Notes: generated by a model from the sequence alone, not told the origin. A stretch of 64,000 nucleotides of DNA from Micromonospora avicenniae (GCF_900156065.1 NZ_FTNF01000012.1:1-64000), one strand, 5' to 3'; positions 52,772-61,222 are shown, counted from the stretch's first letter. Translations and numbers: made by a program.

Positions 52772-53815
52772 TCAGCGAAGATCCACCTCGCCGCCGTCGT
52801 GCGGCCCGCCGGAGCTTCGGAGGTCCTGTGCGAACAGGCCGGCCAACGCCCGGTTGGTACGGTTGGAACGCACCGCCGCACGCTGCTGACCCGCGGTCAC
52901 CTCGATGTACGTCTGCGACGCCGTCAACGACGCGTGCCCCAGCAACCGCATGATCTCCGAAGCGCCCGCCCCGTCCTCCGCCAACCGGGTAGCGAAGGTG
53001 TGCCGCAACGCGTGCAGCCGCGCCCCCCGCGGAACCCGTTCGGTGATACCCGCCCGCCGGTAGCACGACTCCACCAGATACTGCAGCCCACCCCGGCGCA
53101 ACGGCTCACCTCGCCGATCCACCAGCAGCGGCGAGTCCGGCCGCACACTGCGTGCCCCGAACCGGCGCCGACGGCTGTCCACATACTCGGCGAGCACCCG
53201 GTCCACGGCATCCTCGATCGGCACCGTACGCGGCCGCCCGCCCTTGCCGGCCACCTCGACCCGCCGCTCACCCTGGCGCCCGGTCACCGAGGCCACGCGC
53301 AGCGCCAGCAGCTCCGACAGGCGCAGCCCCGCGCAGAGCGCCAAGGCCAGCACCGCCAGGTCCCGCTCCGGCCACGGGTCACGCTGCCGACCGGCCTGGC
53401 CGGCGACGGCGGCCAGCAGCTCCTCCGGGGTGTCCTCGCCCCGCAACGGCTTGGGCTGGGGGAGCGGGGCGCGGGGCCGCCCCACCGCCGGCATCGGGTT
53501 TCCCGGTACGACACCCTCGGCGACCAGGAAGGTGAAGAAGCTGTTCCAGGTGGACCAGGCACGGTGGACGGACGCGGCGGCGCGGGGGGCGGCGAACCCG
53601 GCGAACGCCGCCCGCATGAGCCGGGGGGAGAGGGCGTCGATCGGCAGGGCGTCGATCGGCAGGGGAGGGGTGAGCGTCTCACCGGCCAGGAGCGCGACGC
53701 TGGACAGATCACGCCGGTAGGCCTCCAGCGTGTGTGGTGAGGGCTTGCGGGTCGCGCGCGCCGTCAGGAACTCCTCGATCCAGAACTGTACCGATTCATC
53801 CCGGTTGTCATGCAT
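52772..53815 (-). CDS. Tyrosine recombinase / integrase (XerC/D type)
   Basis: A 347-residue recombinase. The N-terminal SAM-like DNA-binding domain (~10-115, LEAYRRDLSSVALLAGE) is followed by the catalytic domain with all residues: Arg in CAGLRLSELLALR, Lys in VAGKGGRPRTVPI, His-x-x-Arg in LHALRHTFATRLAE, His in LLGHASL and Tyr in TYIEV. So it should be active. ATG 53815 lies inside an 8-bp inverted repeat. It is shorter than many phage integrases and close to XerC/D in size, but the accessory surroundings favour an element-borne copy. Confidence 0.88.
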   Translation of the reverse strand: MHDNRDESVQFWIEEFLTARATRKPSPHTLEAYRRDLSSVALLAGETLTPPLPIDALPIDALSPRLMRAAFAGFAAPRAAASVHRAWSTWNSFFTFLVAEGVVPGNPMPAVGRPRAPLPQPKPLRGEDTPEELLAAVAGQAGRQRDPWPERDLAVLALALCAGLRLSELLALRVASVTGRQGERRVEVAGKGGRPRTVPIEDAVDRVLAEYVDSRRRRFGARSVRPDSPLLVDRRGEPLRRGGLQYLVESCYRRAGITERVPRGARLHALRHTFATRLAEDGAGASEIMRLLGHASLTASQTYIEVTAGQQRAAVRSNRTNRALAGLFAQDLRSSGGPHDGGEVDLR

Positions 53816-53831
53816 AAGGCATATTATGCAT
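53810..53831. promoter_or_regulatory. Inverted repeat ATGCATAA-N6-TTATGCAT in the recombinase/AAA gap
   Basis: An 8-bp perfect inverted repeat with 6-base spacer GGCATA overlaps the recombinase start codon and precedes the divergent AAA gene. It is AT-rich against a GC-rich background, a likely operator or recombinase accessory site. Confidence 0.5.
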
Positions 53832-53869
53832 GATTTTCGCATTATCGAGCAAATCAGGGGAGGGCGCTC

Positions 53870-54406
53870 ATGCGGCGGTACGTGCTGACCGGCGCGCCGG
53901 GGGCGGGCAAAACCAGCATCGCGCGAGCCCTGCGGCAGCGCGGTTTTCCGGTCGTCGACGAGGCGGCGACCGACGTGATCGCCGCGGAGCAGGCCCGGGG
54001 GGTCGCGCAGCCGTGGGCGGAGCCGGGATTCGTCGAGGCGGTCGCCCGGCTGCAGCGCCGGCGCAGGATCGCCGAGTCCCGGGGCCCGGTGCAGGTGCAC
54101 GATCGTTCGCCGCTGTGCACCCTGGCCCTGGCCGAATATCTGGGACACCCGATCGGTCCGGAACTGGCGACCGAACTCGCGCAGGCCCGGCGTGAGGCGA
54201 TCTACGAACGTCCGGTGTTCCTGGTCGGGTCGCTCGGCTTCGTCACGCGTACGGCGGCACGGCGGATCAACCTGGCCGATGCGCTGGCGTTCGGTCGCCT
54301 GCACGCCCGCGTCTACGCCGAGCACGGGCACGAACTCGTCGACGTGCCACCGGGACCGGTGGCACAGCGGGCCGCGTTCGTCGCGGCGCACCTGAACCCC
54401 CGCTGA
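53870..54406 (+). CDS. Small AAA-family ATPase (AAA_28)
   Basis: A 178-residue P-loop protein: Walker A GAPGAGKTS (residues 8-16), VVDEAATDVIAAEQ, and VHDRSPLCTLALAEYLG as a Walker B-like acidic region. This AAA_28 group often looks like kinases of small molecules. It is flanked on both sides by a 13-base near-direct repeat CATTATCGA-CAA (53840-53852 and 54443-54455). Divergent from the recombinase. Confidence 0.8.
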   Translation: MRRYVLTGAPGAGKTSIARALRQRGFPVVDEAATDVIAAEQARGVAQPWAEPGFVEAVARLQRRRRIAESRGPVQVHDRSPLCTLALAEYLGHPIGPELATELAQARREAIYERPVFLVGSLGFVTRTAARRINLADALAFGRLHARVYAEHGHELVDVPPGPVAQRAAFVAAHLNPR

Positions 54407-54434
54407 GGGAGGGCCCCGATTCGGTCAACTTGAC

Positions 54435-54448
54435 ATAATGTACATTAT
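54435..54448. repeat. 14-bp palindrome ATAATGTACATTAT after the AAA gene
   Basis: A perfect palindrome in an AT-rich patch. It runs into CATTATCGAACAA (54443-54455), which repeats the sequence at 53840-53852 upstream of the AAA gene with one difference. Confidence 0.6.
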
Positions 54449-54526
54449 CGAACAACGGCAGGGGCGACTTTTAGGGCTGCAGCGCGGCTTGCTTTCAAGC
54501 GCGCTCGAAGCTTTAGCGTCGCGGCA

Positions 54527-54720
54527 ATGATCACGACGAACGAGACGAAGACATGGATCATCACGGCCGCGAGTGCCGCCTCGGCCTGGCGCTCGCTGAG
54601 GCGGCACTCGCGGCCGGCGAGCATGTGATCGGGACCGCGCGACGGGCAGACCGGTTCGACGGGCTCAAGGCGCGGTACCGGTTGCGGCCGCTGGCCCGGA
54701 TCGTCGAGACGCTTCACGTC
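54527..54720 (+). pseudogene. N-terminal fragment of an SDR oxidoreductase, frameshifted
   Basis: ATG 54527 begins MITTNETKTWIIT, then the frame shifts, and the SDR continues in another frame as LALAEAALAAGEHVIGTARRADRF. This matches the start of the intact SDR at 62800 (TKTWFITGSSRGFGRAL...AALEAGDQVVATAR). Only ~60 codons remain. Confidence 0.7.
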
Positions 54721-54822
54721 GCCGTCACACGCAAGCCGGCTCGTTCAGGCCGTCGACCTGTCGGCCACTCCCCCTCGCGGCGGTCGCCCCGAAGTGGACG
54801 AAATCGGGTTGTGGGGCGTTAC

Positions 54823-54993
54823 TCAGGGCATCGTCTTCACGAGCTTGCCGTCGGCGCCGACGGCGAACCACACGTTGTCGACGACCTGCCCGTCCACGTC
54901 CCCCGGGCCGACGTCACCCATGTAGTAGTAGAGAGGCCAGTCGCCGTACGTGGCCTTGCTGGTTCCCTCGGCCAGATCGGTCTGCGAAAGAAG
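54823..54993 (-). pseudogene. C-terminal fragment of a Lipoprotein_15 (PF03640) repeat protein
   Basis: The minus strand encodes YGDWPLYYYMGDVGPGDVDG, QVVDNVWFAVGADGKLVK, the characteristic end of secreted-repeat lipoproteins (WPLYYY, GVWFAV). No signal peptide or N-terminal half is found upstream. It lies in a 950-base stretch (54407-55354) of gene debris. Confidence 0.6.
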
Positions 54994-55354
54994 TTCTCGG
55001 CGGAGTACGGGTCGGGACCAGCAACCGCTCACAGGTGCACCAGACTGGCGGAACCGGGACGCGGTTTCCGACTACCTCGACCCGGTTCGCTAACGTGCGC
55101 TCGGCAGCGTCGTGGGGCTGGTCCTGCGACGTCGGCTATGCATGCCTGTAGTGCCTGATGTCCGCCTTCGCGGAGAGGTCGACGCGCGTAGCGGGCGCGG
55201 GTGATCGGTTCCCGCCGATCCCCCACCGCAGCGGCGCACGCGCTGCCGGTGGCATGTGTCCGGGTGGGCCGGCTCGCCTGAGGGCTGCCATCGCGGATTC
55301 CCGAGTTCGGATGGCTACGCTGGTATCCGCATGCCGGAGGAGGTTGCGATCTGC

Positions 55355-56245
55355 ATGGGTGACTGGCGCGGGCCCGGACGGCCGGAGCGGGAGGACCCGC
55401 TCGGTGCCGGGTGGGAGAGGCACCGGCCCACGGTCTTCGGTGTGGCCTACCGGCTGCTGGGAAGTGTGGCCGATGCCGAGGACGTGGCCCAGGACGTGTG
55501 GCTGCGGGCGGCCGGTGCGGATCTGCGGGAGGTCGATGATCTGCAGGCCTGGCTGGTGACGGTGGCCGCGCGACGGTCGTACGACATTCTCAAGAGTGCC
55601 CGTGTCCGCCGGGAGACCTATGTCGGGCCGTGGCTGCCGGAGCCGCTGCTGACGGGGCCGGACGCGTCGCAGCCGGTACTCGTCGACGAGTCCGTCAGCT
55701 CGGCGATGCTGCTGATCATGGAAGAGTTGAGCCCGCCGGAACGGGTGGCCTTCGTCCTCCACGATGTCTTCGGTCTTGAGTTCGGCCGGATCGCCGAAGT
55801 GCTGGACGTCTCGGTGCCGGGTGCCCGGCAGCTCGCCTCGCGGGCGCGACGGCGGGTGGCCAACGCGAAGCAGTCCACGCCGCATGCGTCGAAGGCCGAG
55901 CGCGAACGCGTCCTCACGGCCTTCCGCGCGGCCTACGAGGCCGGGGACCTGGCCGGCCTGGTCAGGCTGCTGCACCCGGGCGCCGTCTACGTCACCGACG
56001 GCGGCGGCAAGGTCTCCGCGGCACGCAAGCCCATACACGGCGGCGAGCGTGTCGCCGAGGTCATGGTGCGTACGGGACTCCAGTGGCACCCGGACCGCAT
56101 CGACTTCGCCGAGGTCGGCGGCGAGCTCGGCCTCGTGTTCCATCGGGATGGCCGGGTCTACTCCGTCGACACGGTGCAAATCACGGACGGTTTGATCAGC
56201 GCGTACCGCAGGGTCATCAATCCCGACAAACTCGCGCGCCTCTGA
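55355..56245 (+). CDS. ECF41-family RNA polymerase sigma factor (SigJ-like)
   Basis: A 296-residue ECF sigma factor with sigma2 (~15-80, VAYRLLGSVADAEDVAQDVWLR), sigma4 (~115-170, SPPERVAFVLHDVFGLEFGRIAEVLDVS) and a SnoaL-like C-terminal extension (~185-295) that regulates activity in cis. The ECF41 signatures WLPEP and NPDKL are both present. ATG 55355 is chosen because GGAGGAGG lies upstream; ATG 55331 is in frame. A consensus ECF41 promoter lies just after its stop, before the cupin gene. Confidence 0.92.
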   Translation: MGDWRGPGRPEREDPLGAGWERHRPTVFGVAYRLLGSVADAEDVAQDVWLRAAGADLREVDDLQAWLVTVAARRSYDILKSARVRRETYVGPWLPEPLLTGPDASQPVLVDESVSSAMLLIMEELSPPERVAFVLHDVFGLEFGRIAEVLDVSVPGARQLASRARRRVANAKQSTPHASKAERERVLTAFRAAYEAGDLAGLVRLLHPGAVYVTDGGGKVSAARKPIHGGERVAEVMVRTGLQWHPDRIDFAEVGGELGLVFHRDGRVYSVDTVQITDGLISAYRRVINPDKLARL

Positions 56246-56247
56246 GC

Positions 56248-56274
56248 TGTCACACCCGGAGGGGCTGCCTCGTC
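56248..56274 (+). promoter_or_regulatory. ECF41-type promoter TGTCACA-N16-CGTC
   Basis: TGTCACA (56248-56254), a 16-base spacer and CGTC (56271-56274) match exactly the ECF41 consensus described for Bacillus licheniformis and Rhodobacter Ecf41. It sits 2 bases after the sigma stop and 106 bases before the cupin ATG. Confidence 0.75.
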
Positions 56275-56380
56275 TCCCTGATGAGAACGAAGGCAAACGG
56301 ACGACGAAGGAACAAGCCGCTATGAGCCTTGCGCGCGAGCAGGCTATGGGCTCGAGTCGCCCCTCCCGGTAAGGACCTGT

Positions 56381-56872
56381 ATGCGAGTCAACACTGCGTC
56401 GGGCCGGAAGGTCGGTATCGCCGCCGGCCTCCTGGCTGTCGCCACACTGACTACGGTGACGGCCTGCTCGACCTCCAACCAGCCCGCCCACGCCGAAGGG
56501 CCGACCACGGCCGCGGCATCAGCATCGGAGCGCCCCGCCGAAACTCTCAAACCGCTGATCCAGCAGGCCCTCCCTGATGTGGAGGGCAAGACGTTCACCT
56601 CGGCGGTCGTCGAACTCCCGCCCAATGCGAGCGCGGCGCCGCACCGGCACGGCCAGGCGTTCGTCTACGCCTACGTCCTCGAAGGCACGGTGCGCAGCAA
56701 GCTCGACGACAAGCCTGTGACCACCTTCCACCAGGGCGAGAACTGGGTCGAGCAGCCGGGCACCGATCACGTCCTCACCGAGAACGCCAGCCAGACCGAG
56801 CCCGCCAAGCTGCTGGTCGTCTTCGTCTCCAACACCGGAGACAAGCTCAAGGTCGACGACCCGAAGTCATAG
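56381..56872 (+). CDS. Cupin-domain lipoprotein
   Basis: A 163-residue exported lipoprotein: lipobox VTAC with Cys29 and a cupin_2 domain (~70-150). PHRHGQAFVYAYVLEG holds the metal-binding His-x-His and Glu/Tyr positions; GENWVEQPGTDHVL is motif 2. It follows the ECF41 promoter. ATG 56381 has GGTAAGGA upstream. Its initiation region (56343-56396) is duplicated imperfectly at 57063-57116. Confidence 0.85.
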   Translation: MRVNTASGRKVGIAAGLLAVATLTTVTACSTSNQPAHAEGPTTAAASASERPAETLKPLIQQALPDVEGKTFTSAVVELPPNASAAPHRHGQAFVYAYVLEGTVRSKLDDKPVTTFHQGENWVEQPGTDHVLTENASQTEPAKLLVVFVSNTGDKLKVDDPKS

Positions 56873-56903
56873 CCCGGGGCATGCGGCGGGCGGCATGTCG
56901 GCG

Positions 56904-57023
56904 CGGCAGCCGCCATTTGAGATGCCGCAGGTGGACGTGAGGCGGCCACCGCGTGGTGGCCTCTACGTTGCGGACACAACTTCAGGTCTGGCAGCGTGAG
57001 CCCTGCCGGGTGGCGGCAGGTCC
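56904..57023 (-). repeat. Imperfect ~120-bp repeat, inverted copy at 60371-60500 (copy 1)
   Basis: Read on the minus strand from 57023 it starts GGACCTGCCGCCACCCGGCA and aligns with 60371-60500 on the plus strand at about 85% by hand, with one ~10-base gap. It includes the small hairpin CCTGCCG/CGGCAGG. It begins 32 bases past the cupin stop. Confidence 0.75.
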
Positions 57024-57062
57024 TGGCCTGGGGCGGCCTGGGGCCGCTCCAGCGCGTAGCCG

Positions 57063-57116
57063 GCTTTGCGCTGGGCTCGCCCCTGCCAGTAAAGACCTGT
57101 GTGCCTGCCATCACTG
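57063..57116 (+). repeat. Degenerate copy of the cupin gene start region
   Basis: These 54 bases align without gaps to 56343-56396 (41 of 54 identical by hand), including the start codon position (GTG here for ATG). The rest of the 360-base gap 57024-57382 holds no gene that I can support. Confidence 0.55.
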
Positions 57117-57382
57117 TACGAAGACCGTAATGCCGGTCTTGCCAGGATGTCTCGGACATGCCTTACCTCCCCGGCCGAACTACGCCTGGGCGGGCCGTGG
57201 GACCGGGAGCCCGCAGTGCCCACCGTGGTGACCGGCGGCGGTGCCGCAACCTATCCCCTGCTGGGGGCCACTCGTCAGCCGTCTACACGCATTCCTCGCT
57301 GACCGCTTTGCAATTCATCCATCACTCCTCATCAGGGCGGACGCAATGCCCTGGGGGGCCGGCTAGATAATGGGAAAGGCAA

Positions 57383-58588
57383 ATGACCGCCACGGCCAAT
57401 GCTCCGATCGGCAAGTCAGCGATCGGGAAGAAGCAAGATCAACTACCAACCATGGCCTTGATCGGCCTGTTCTTCGCCGGATTCGTCGGCGTCCTGACCG
57501 AAGTTCTTCCGGCCGGGTTGCTACCCGAGATGTCCCATACGCTGCACAGCAGCATCGCGGCGACCGGTCAGACGGTCACGCTCTACGCCGTGGCCACCGC
57601 GATCGCGGCGGTTCCGCTCAACCGGCTGACCTCGAACTGGACGCGCAAGAGCGTGGTCCAGGTGGCGCTGCTCTCTGTCACGCTCGCCAACCTGCTCACC
57701 GGACTGTCCAGCAACTACTGGCTGACCCTCGCCACCCGGGTCCTCGCCGGACTGAGCACTGCGCTGATCTGGCCGTCGCTCGCCGGTTACGCCGCCCGGC
57801 TCTCCCCTGAGCGCAAGCAGGGCCGCGCCATCACCATCGCGATGGCCGGTATTCCAGTGTCGCTGGCCTTCGGTATTCCGCTGGCCACCGCGGTCACGTC
57901 CTTCACCGGCTGGCAGGTCGCCTTCTACGGATCTGCGGTACTGACCGTGCTCGTCATGCTGTGGATGTACTTCACGCTGCCGAACCTGCCCGGTCTGCCG
58001 ATGGACCAGCGTCACAAGTTCTCGCAGGTGCTGGTCATGCCCGGCGTCCGCGTGATCTTGCTGACCCTCGCCGGATTCATGGTCGCCCACTACATGATGT
58101 ACACGTACATCACTGACTTCCTGAACCTCGCGGGGATGGAGGGCCAGGCAGGGTGGGTGCTGTTCGTCTTCGGTGTCACGTCGGTGCTGAGCGTCTTCGT
58201 CGTCGGCATGTTCATCGACCGCCACCTCCGCAAGCTCGTCGTGGCCAGCACCGTGCTGCTGGCGGTCTGCGCGCTTGTCATGGCCGTGGTCACCGGCCTC
58301 CCGGTGGTCATCTACCTCGCCGCCGCGACCTGGGGTCTCGTCTACGGCAGCTCGGCCACCCTGTTCATGGCCGCCATCATCAAGGCCTCCGGACCGGCGG
58401 CCCAGGTCGGCCAGTCGATGGTCACCCTGGTGTTCTCCATCTCCATCGCCCTCGGTGGCCTCTTCGGTGGCGTCGTCGTCGATGTGCTGAACACCGAATC
58501 GATCATGTGGGTTGCGCTGGGTCTCCTGGCCGCCGCCTCCCTTCTCGCGATCGGTGGCAAGAAGCACGCCTTCCCGGCGACAAAGTAG
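57383..58588 (+). CDS. MFS exporter, AraJ/Cmx-like (12 TM)
   Basis: A 401-residue membrane protein with ~12 hydrophobic segments. GLFFAGFVGVLTEVLPAGLL is the TM1 signature of AraJ/YdhP/Cmx-type exporters (sugars or chloramphenicol-like drugs). LSTALIWPSLAGYAARLSPE, GRAITIAMAGIPVSLAFGIPL (motif C) follow. It lies between the repeated elements and next to IS debris, so it may be acquired cargo. ATG 57383 follows GGGAAAGG. Confidence 0.88.
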   Translation: MTATANAPIGKSAIGKKQDQLPTMALIGLFFAGFVGVLTEVLPAGLLPEMSHTLHSSIAATGQTVTLYAVATAIAAVPLNRLTSNWTRKSVVQVALLSVTLANLLTGLSSNYWLTLATRVLAGLSTALIWPSLAGYAARLSPERKQGRAITIAMAGIPVSLAFGIPLATAVTSFTGWQVAFYGSAVLTVLVMLWMYFTLPNLPGLPMDQRHKFSQVLVMPGVRVILLTLAGFMVAHYMMYTYITDFLNLAGMEGQAGWVLFVFGVTSVLSVFVVGMFIDRHLRKLVVASTVLLAVCALVMAVVTGLPVVIYLAAATWGLVYGSSATLFMAAIIKASGPAAQVGQSMVTLVFSISIALGGLFGGVVVDVLNTESIMWVALGLLAAASLLAIGGKKHAFPATK

Positions 58589-58769
58589 GTACCTTCACCA
58601 CAAGGCATCTCTTGCCCCGCCTCGACGGTGGTCAGCCGCCGACCTCGCCGCCAGCGCGCGAGGTCGGCGGCCCACCGCCACCGGGCAAACTTTGAGCCGG
58701 ACGGTACGGATCAGAGCAGGAGTGTCCGCCACCGGTGATCCCAGCGGTCTACTCGTCCGCTGCGGCTGC

Positions 58770-59310
58770 CCTGATCGCTTCGGCGTCAGCGCCGACGGAG
58801 GGCGCGAAGTCCTCGGCCTCGATGTGGCCTCGGATGAGGACGGCGCTGGCTGGCGTTCCTACGGTCGTTGACCGCCCGCGGCTCGGCCGGTGTCCGTCTG
58901 GTCATCTCCGACGCCCACGCTGGTCCAGTTCAGGTCATCGGCGCGGCGCTGCCCAGCGCGGCATGGCAACGCTGCCGAACGCACTACCTGCGGAACCTGC
59001 TGACGGAAGTGCCCAAGTCGGCGCAGCCGTGGATCGCCACTCTCGTCCGCGCGATCTTCGACCAGCCCGACGCCGACGCCGTCCGGGCCCAGCTCCGCCG
59101 GGTGGTGGCGACCATCGAAGCCAAGTACCCGCCGCAGCTGAGCACTTCGATGCCGATTGGCAAGACCTCCTCGCGTTTACAGGCTTCCCGTGCGAGATCT
59201 GGCGCCAGATCTGTTCGAACAACCCGCAGGAACGGTTGACAACGAGATCCGCCGCCGCTCGGCTACGTTTTCGCCACGCCGATCGGCGCCCCGCTGGATC
59301 TGCGTAGCTG
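58770..59310 (+). pseudogene. IS256-family (Mutator) transposase remnant, two frameshifts
   Basis: Three pieces in three frames together follow the IS256 order: GREVLGLDVASDEDGAGWRS (to ~58870), ARGSAGVRLVISDAHAG with AAWQRCRTHYLRNLLTEVPK (58868-59150), then AEHFDADWQDLLAFTGFPCEIW and SNNPQERL (to ~59307). Both ends are missing. Inactive. Confidence 0.85.
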
Positions 59311-59364
59311 CCCCCGGCTCTCAGGTCCCGTCGCAAGCGCCCGGCCCGTTTTTCCTGTTCAGGG

Positions 59365-59409
59365 TGGCGCGTGCGAAGGGACTCGAACCCCTAGCCTGCT
59401 GATCCGTGG
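59365..59409 (-). pseudogene. 3' half of a tRNA-Arg (ACG-like) gene
   Basis: On the minus strand the sequence runs from ACGGATCAG (anticodon onward) through the T arm GGGGTTCGAGTCCC and acceptor 3' strand to CCA at 59365. The 5' half is absent; upstream of the anticodon the sequence is unrelated. Such 3' ends are the classic attachment-site remnants of integrative elements. Confidence 0.65.
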
Positions 59410-59439
59410 ATTCTTAAGCCCGTGTCTAGTACGGCAGCG

Positions 59440-60285
59440 GTTCCGGATGATGGCTGAGTTCGGCGTTGAGGCGTCGTTCGTGTGGGCTCGGCGGGCTCGG
59501 ACTTGATGGCGGCGTCGCCACTGTGACCAGCGCAGACGGTGGGCGGGTTCGTGAATCGGTCGGATGATGGAGGCGTTGATCAGACGACGGACCTCGTTGA
59601 CGGTCAGCTTGATCAATCCGGTCTCCGGGGGTTCGTCGGCGACGCAGATCGCCAGGGCGGCCAGGGGCCGGCGCTGCCGTACTGACGCCGGCAGATCGGC
59701 CGCGATGGGATCGGTGCGGAGACGGGCCTTGCCGCCGTCGAGTGACACCAGGTGGCTGCGGGACACCGCCAGGGACATGGCCCAACCGCAGTTGGCGCAG
59801 GTGAGCACGGAAGACTGCTGTTGCCGTAGGCCTCGTCCGTGGCAGCCACCCCACGGGCACGCCAGCGTCGACGGCTGCGGGGATCATGTCGGCTGCCAGC
59901 TCGGATTTCGTGGCGAACTCGACCTCGTCCGGAACACCGGCGACCTGGCAGCGGTCCCGGTCCTCGGTCCACGAAACCGGCAGGTAGCCCGTCGGTCGAT
60001 CAACGTGTGCCCGTCCCGGCCGGCATAGTCGGAAACACCCCGACCGGTGCGTTTCTGATCCTGCCGGCGGTGCCTGGCGTTGCGCCCCGACCGAACGCGT
60101 GCCTTTCTTCAGTCCCCCATATCGTCGACGACCAGTACCGCGTCCGGGTCACCGAACCGGGGACGATCACGGTCCACAGGTCGTCACGGACGGCGTCGGC
60201 GTCCCACACCGCCCGACACAACAGCCACTGCGTCCCATCAGGGCGGGCATGCCCAGTCTGCTCTGCCAACTGGCAACACGTCTTG
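59440..60285 (-). pseudogene. IS701-family transposase remnant, multiple frameshifts
   Basis: Minus-strand fragments follow the IS701 DDE transposase: CRAVWDADAVRDDLWTVIV, a damaged VVDDTGF region, GTAGRIRNAPVGVF, ALIDRR-like/RFRGPRTG, AADMIPAAVDAGVPVGW, DEAYG and the C-terminal LTVNEVRRLI, HRLRWSQWRRRHQVRARRAH. The pieces lie in different frames and the N-terminus is missing. Confidence 0.8.
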
Positions 60286-60370
60286 ACCTCGATATCAGCC
60301 GACGGGCCGGCTACGAACGCCGACGTGGCTCGACCCGCCCGAACCGACCCGCAGGAGGCGAGCCCCCGCC

Positions 60371-60500
60371 GGACCTGCCGCCACCCGGCAGGGTTTACGC
60401 TGCCGGGTCTGAAGGTATGTCCACAAGGTACAGACGACCACGCGGGGGCCGCCTCGCGTCCACCGCGCTCCATCAGCGGCATCCCGAATGGCGGCTGCCG
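60371..60500 (+). repeat. Imperfect ~130-bp repeat, inverted copy of 56904-57023 (copy 2)
   Basis: Plus-strand copy of the element at 56904-57023. It ends 94 bases before the AhpD-like gene. The two copies bracket 3.3 kb holding the MFS gene, both transposase remnants and the tRNA fragment. Confidence 0.75.
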
Positions 60501-60593
60501 TACCAGCTCTGCCCCTGCCAGCACGGGCACCGCCCGCCACCAGGACGCGCCCGAAGGCCGCGGCGCAGACCACACGAAGGGATCAAGGGGACC

Positions 60594-61052
60594 ATGACCG
60601 AACCACAGCGCGTCAACATCGGCGAGCAGCACCAGGCCGCCTACAAGGCACTCATCGCCCTGTCGTCTGAGGCGGAGGCGGCCGCTGTCGCGGCGGGCCT
60701 CGACCCGCTCCTGGTCGAGCTGCTGCGGATCCGCACCTCCCAGATCAACGGCTGCGCGTTCTGCCTGCGCATGCACACCCACGATGCCCTCAAGAAGGGC
60801 GAGAACCCGGACCGGATCGCGGTGCTGCCCGCCTGGGCGGAGACCGGTTACTTCTCCGAGACCGACCGCGCGGCGCTGCGCCTGGCCGAGGCGATCACCC
60901 TCGTTGCGGACGGGCACGTCAGCGACGAGGACTTCAACGCCGCCGCGGCCGTACTGACCGCGGACCAGATCTCGGCGGTCGCCTGGCTGGTGACCGTGAT
61001 GAACGCCTTCAACCGGGTCGCGATCACGAGCCGGTACCGGGTCGGTAACTGA
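60594..61052 (+). CDS. Carboxymuconolactone decarboxylase / AhpD-family protein
   Basis: A 152-residue protein with the AhpD-type redox motif: NGCAFCLRMHTHDA (Cys-x-x-Cys-x3-His). VELLRIRTSQIN precedes it; SETDRAALRLAEAITL follows. It is a peroxidase-partner or alkylhydroperoxide-reducing protein in related systems. CMD-family genes are typical neighbours of ECF41 sigma factors; here the sigma gene is 4.3 kb upstream beyond IS debris. ATG 60594 has AAGGGG upstream. Confidence 0.9.
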   Translation: MTEPQRVNIGEQHQAAYKALIALSSEAEAAAVAAGLDPLLVELLRIRTSQINGCAFCLRMHTHDALKKGENPDRIAVLPAWAETGYFSETDRAALRLAEAITLVADGHVSDEDFNAAAAVLTADQISAVAWLVTVMNAFNRVAITSRYRVGN

Positions 61053-61222
61053 CCTCGACGGTGACAGCGGTGGTGGTACGGACTGCCGAGCCGCCGCCGT
61101 CGTGAGGGTAGTGGTGGGAATCAGTCGGGCAGCTGGTGCGAGCTGCCCGACTGGCACCAGAGGATTCGACCGAGTACGAGCGGGAAGAATTGAGGGATGC
61201 CACTTACCCGCCCATCACGCGC

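Noticed and set aside
52772-53815. Housekeeping XerC/XerD
   Set aside because: Size and motifs would fit, but the place (accessory debris, divergent AAA gene, AT-rich inverted repeats) favours an element-borne recombinase; not excluded.
59365-59440. A complete tRNA-Arg gene
   Set aside because: Only the part from the anticodon to CCA is present; no D arm or 5' acceptor strand is found upstream on that strand.
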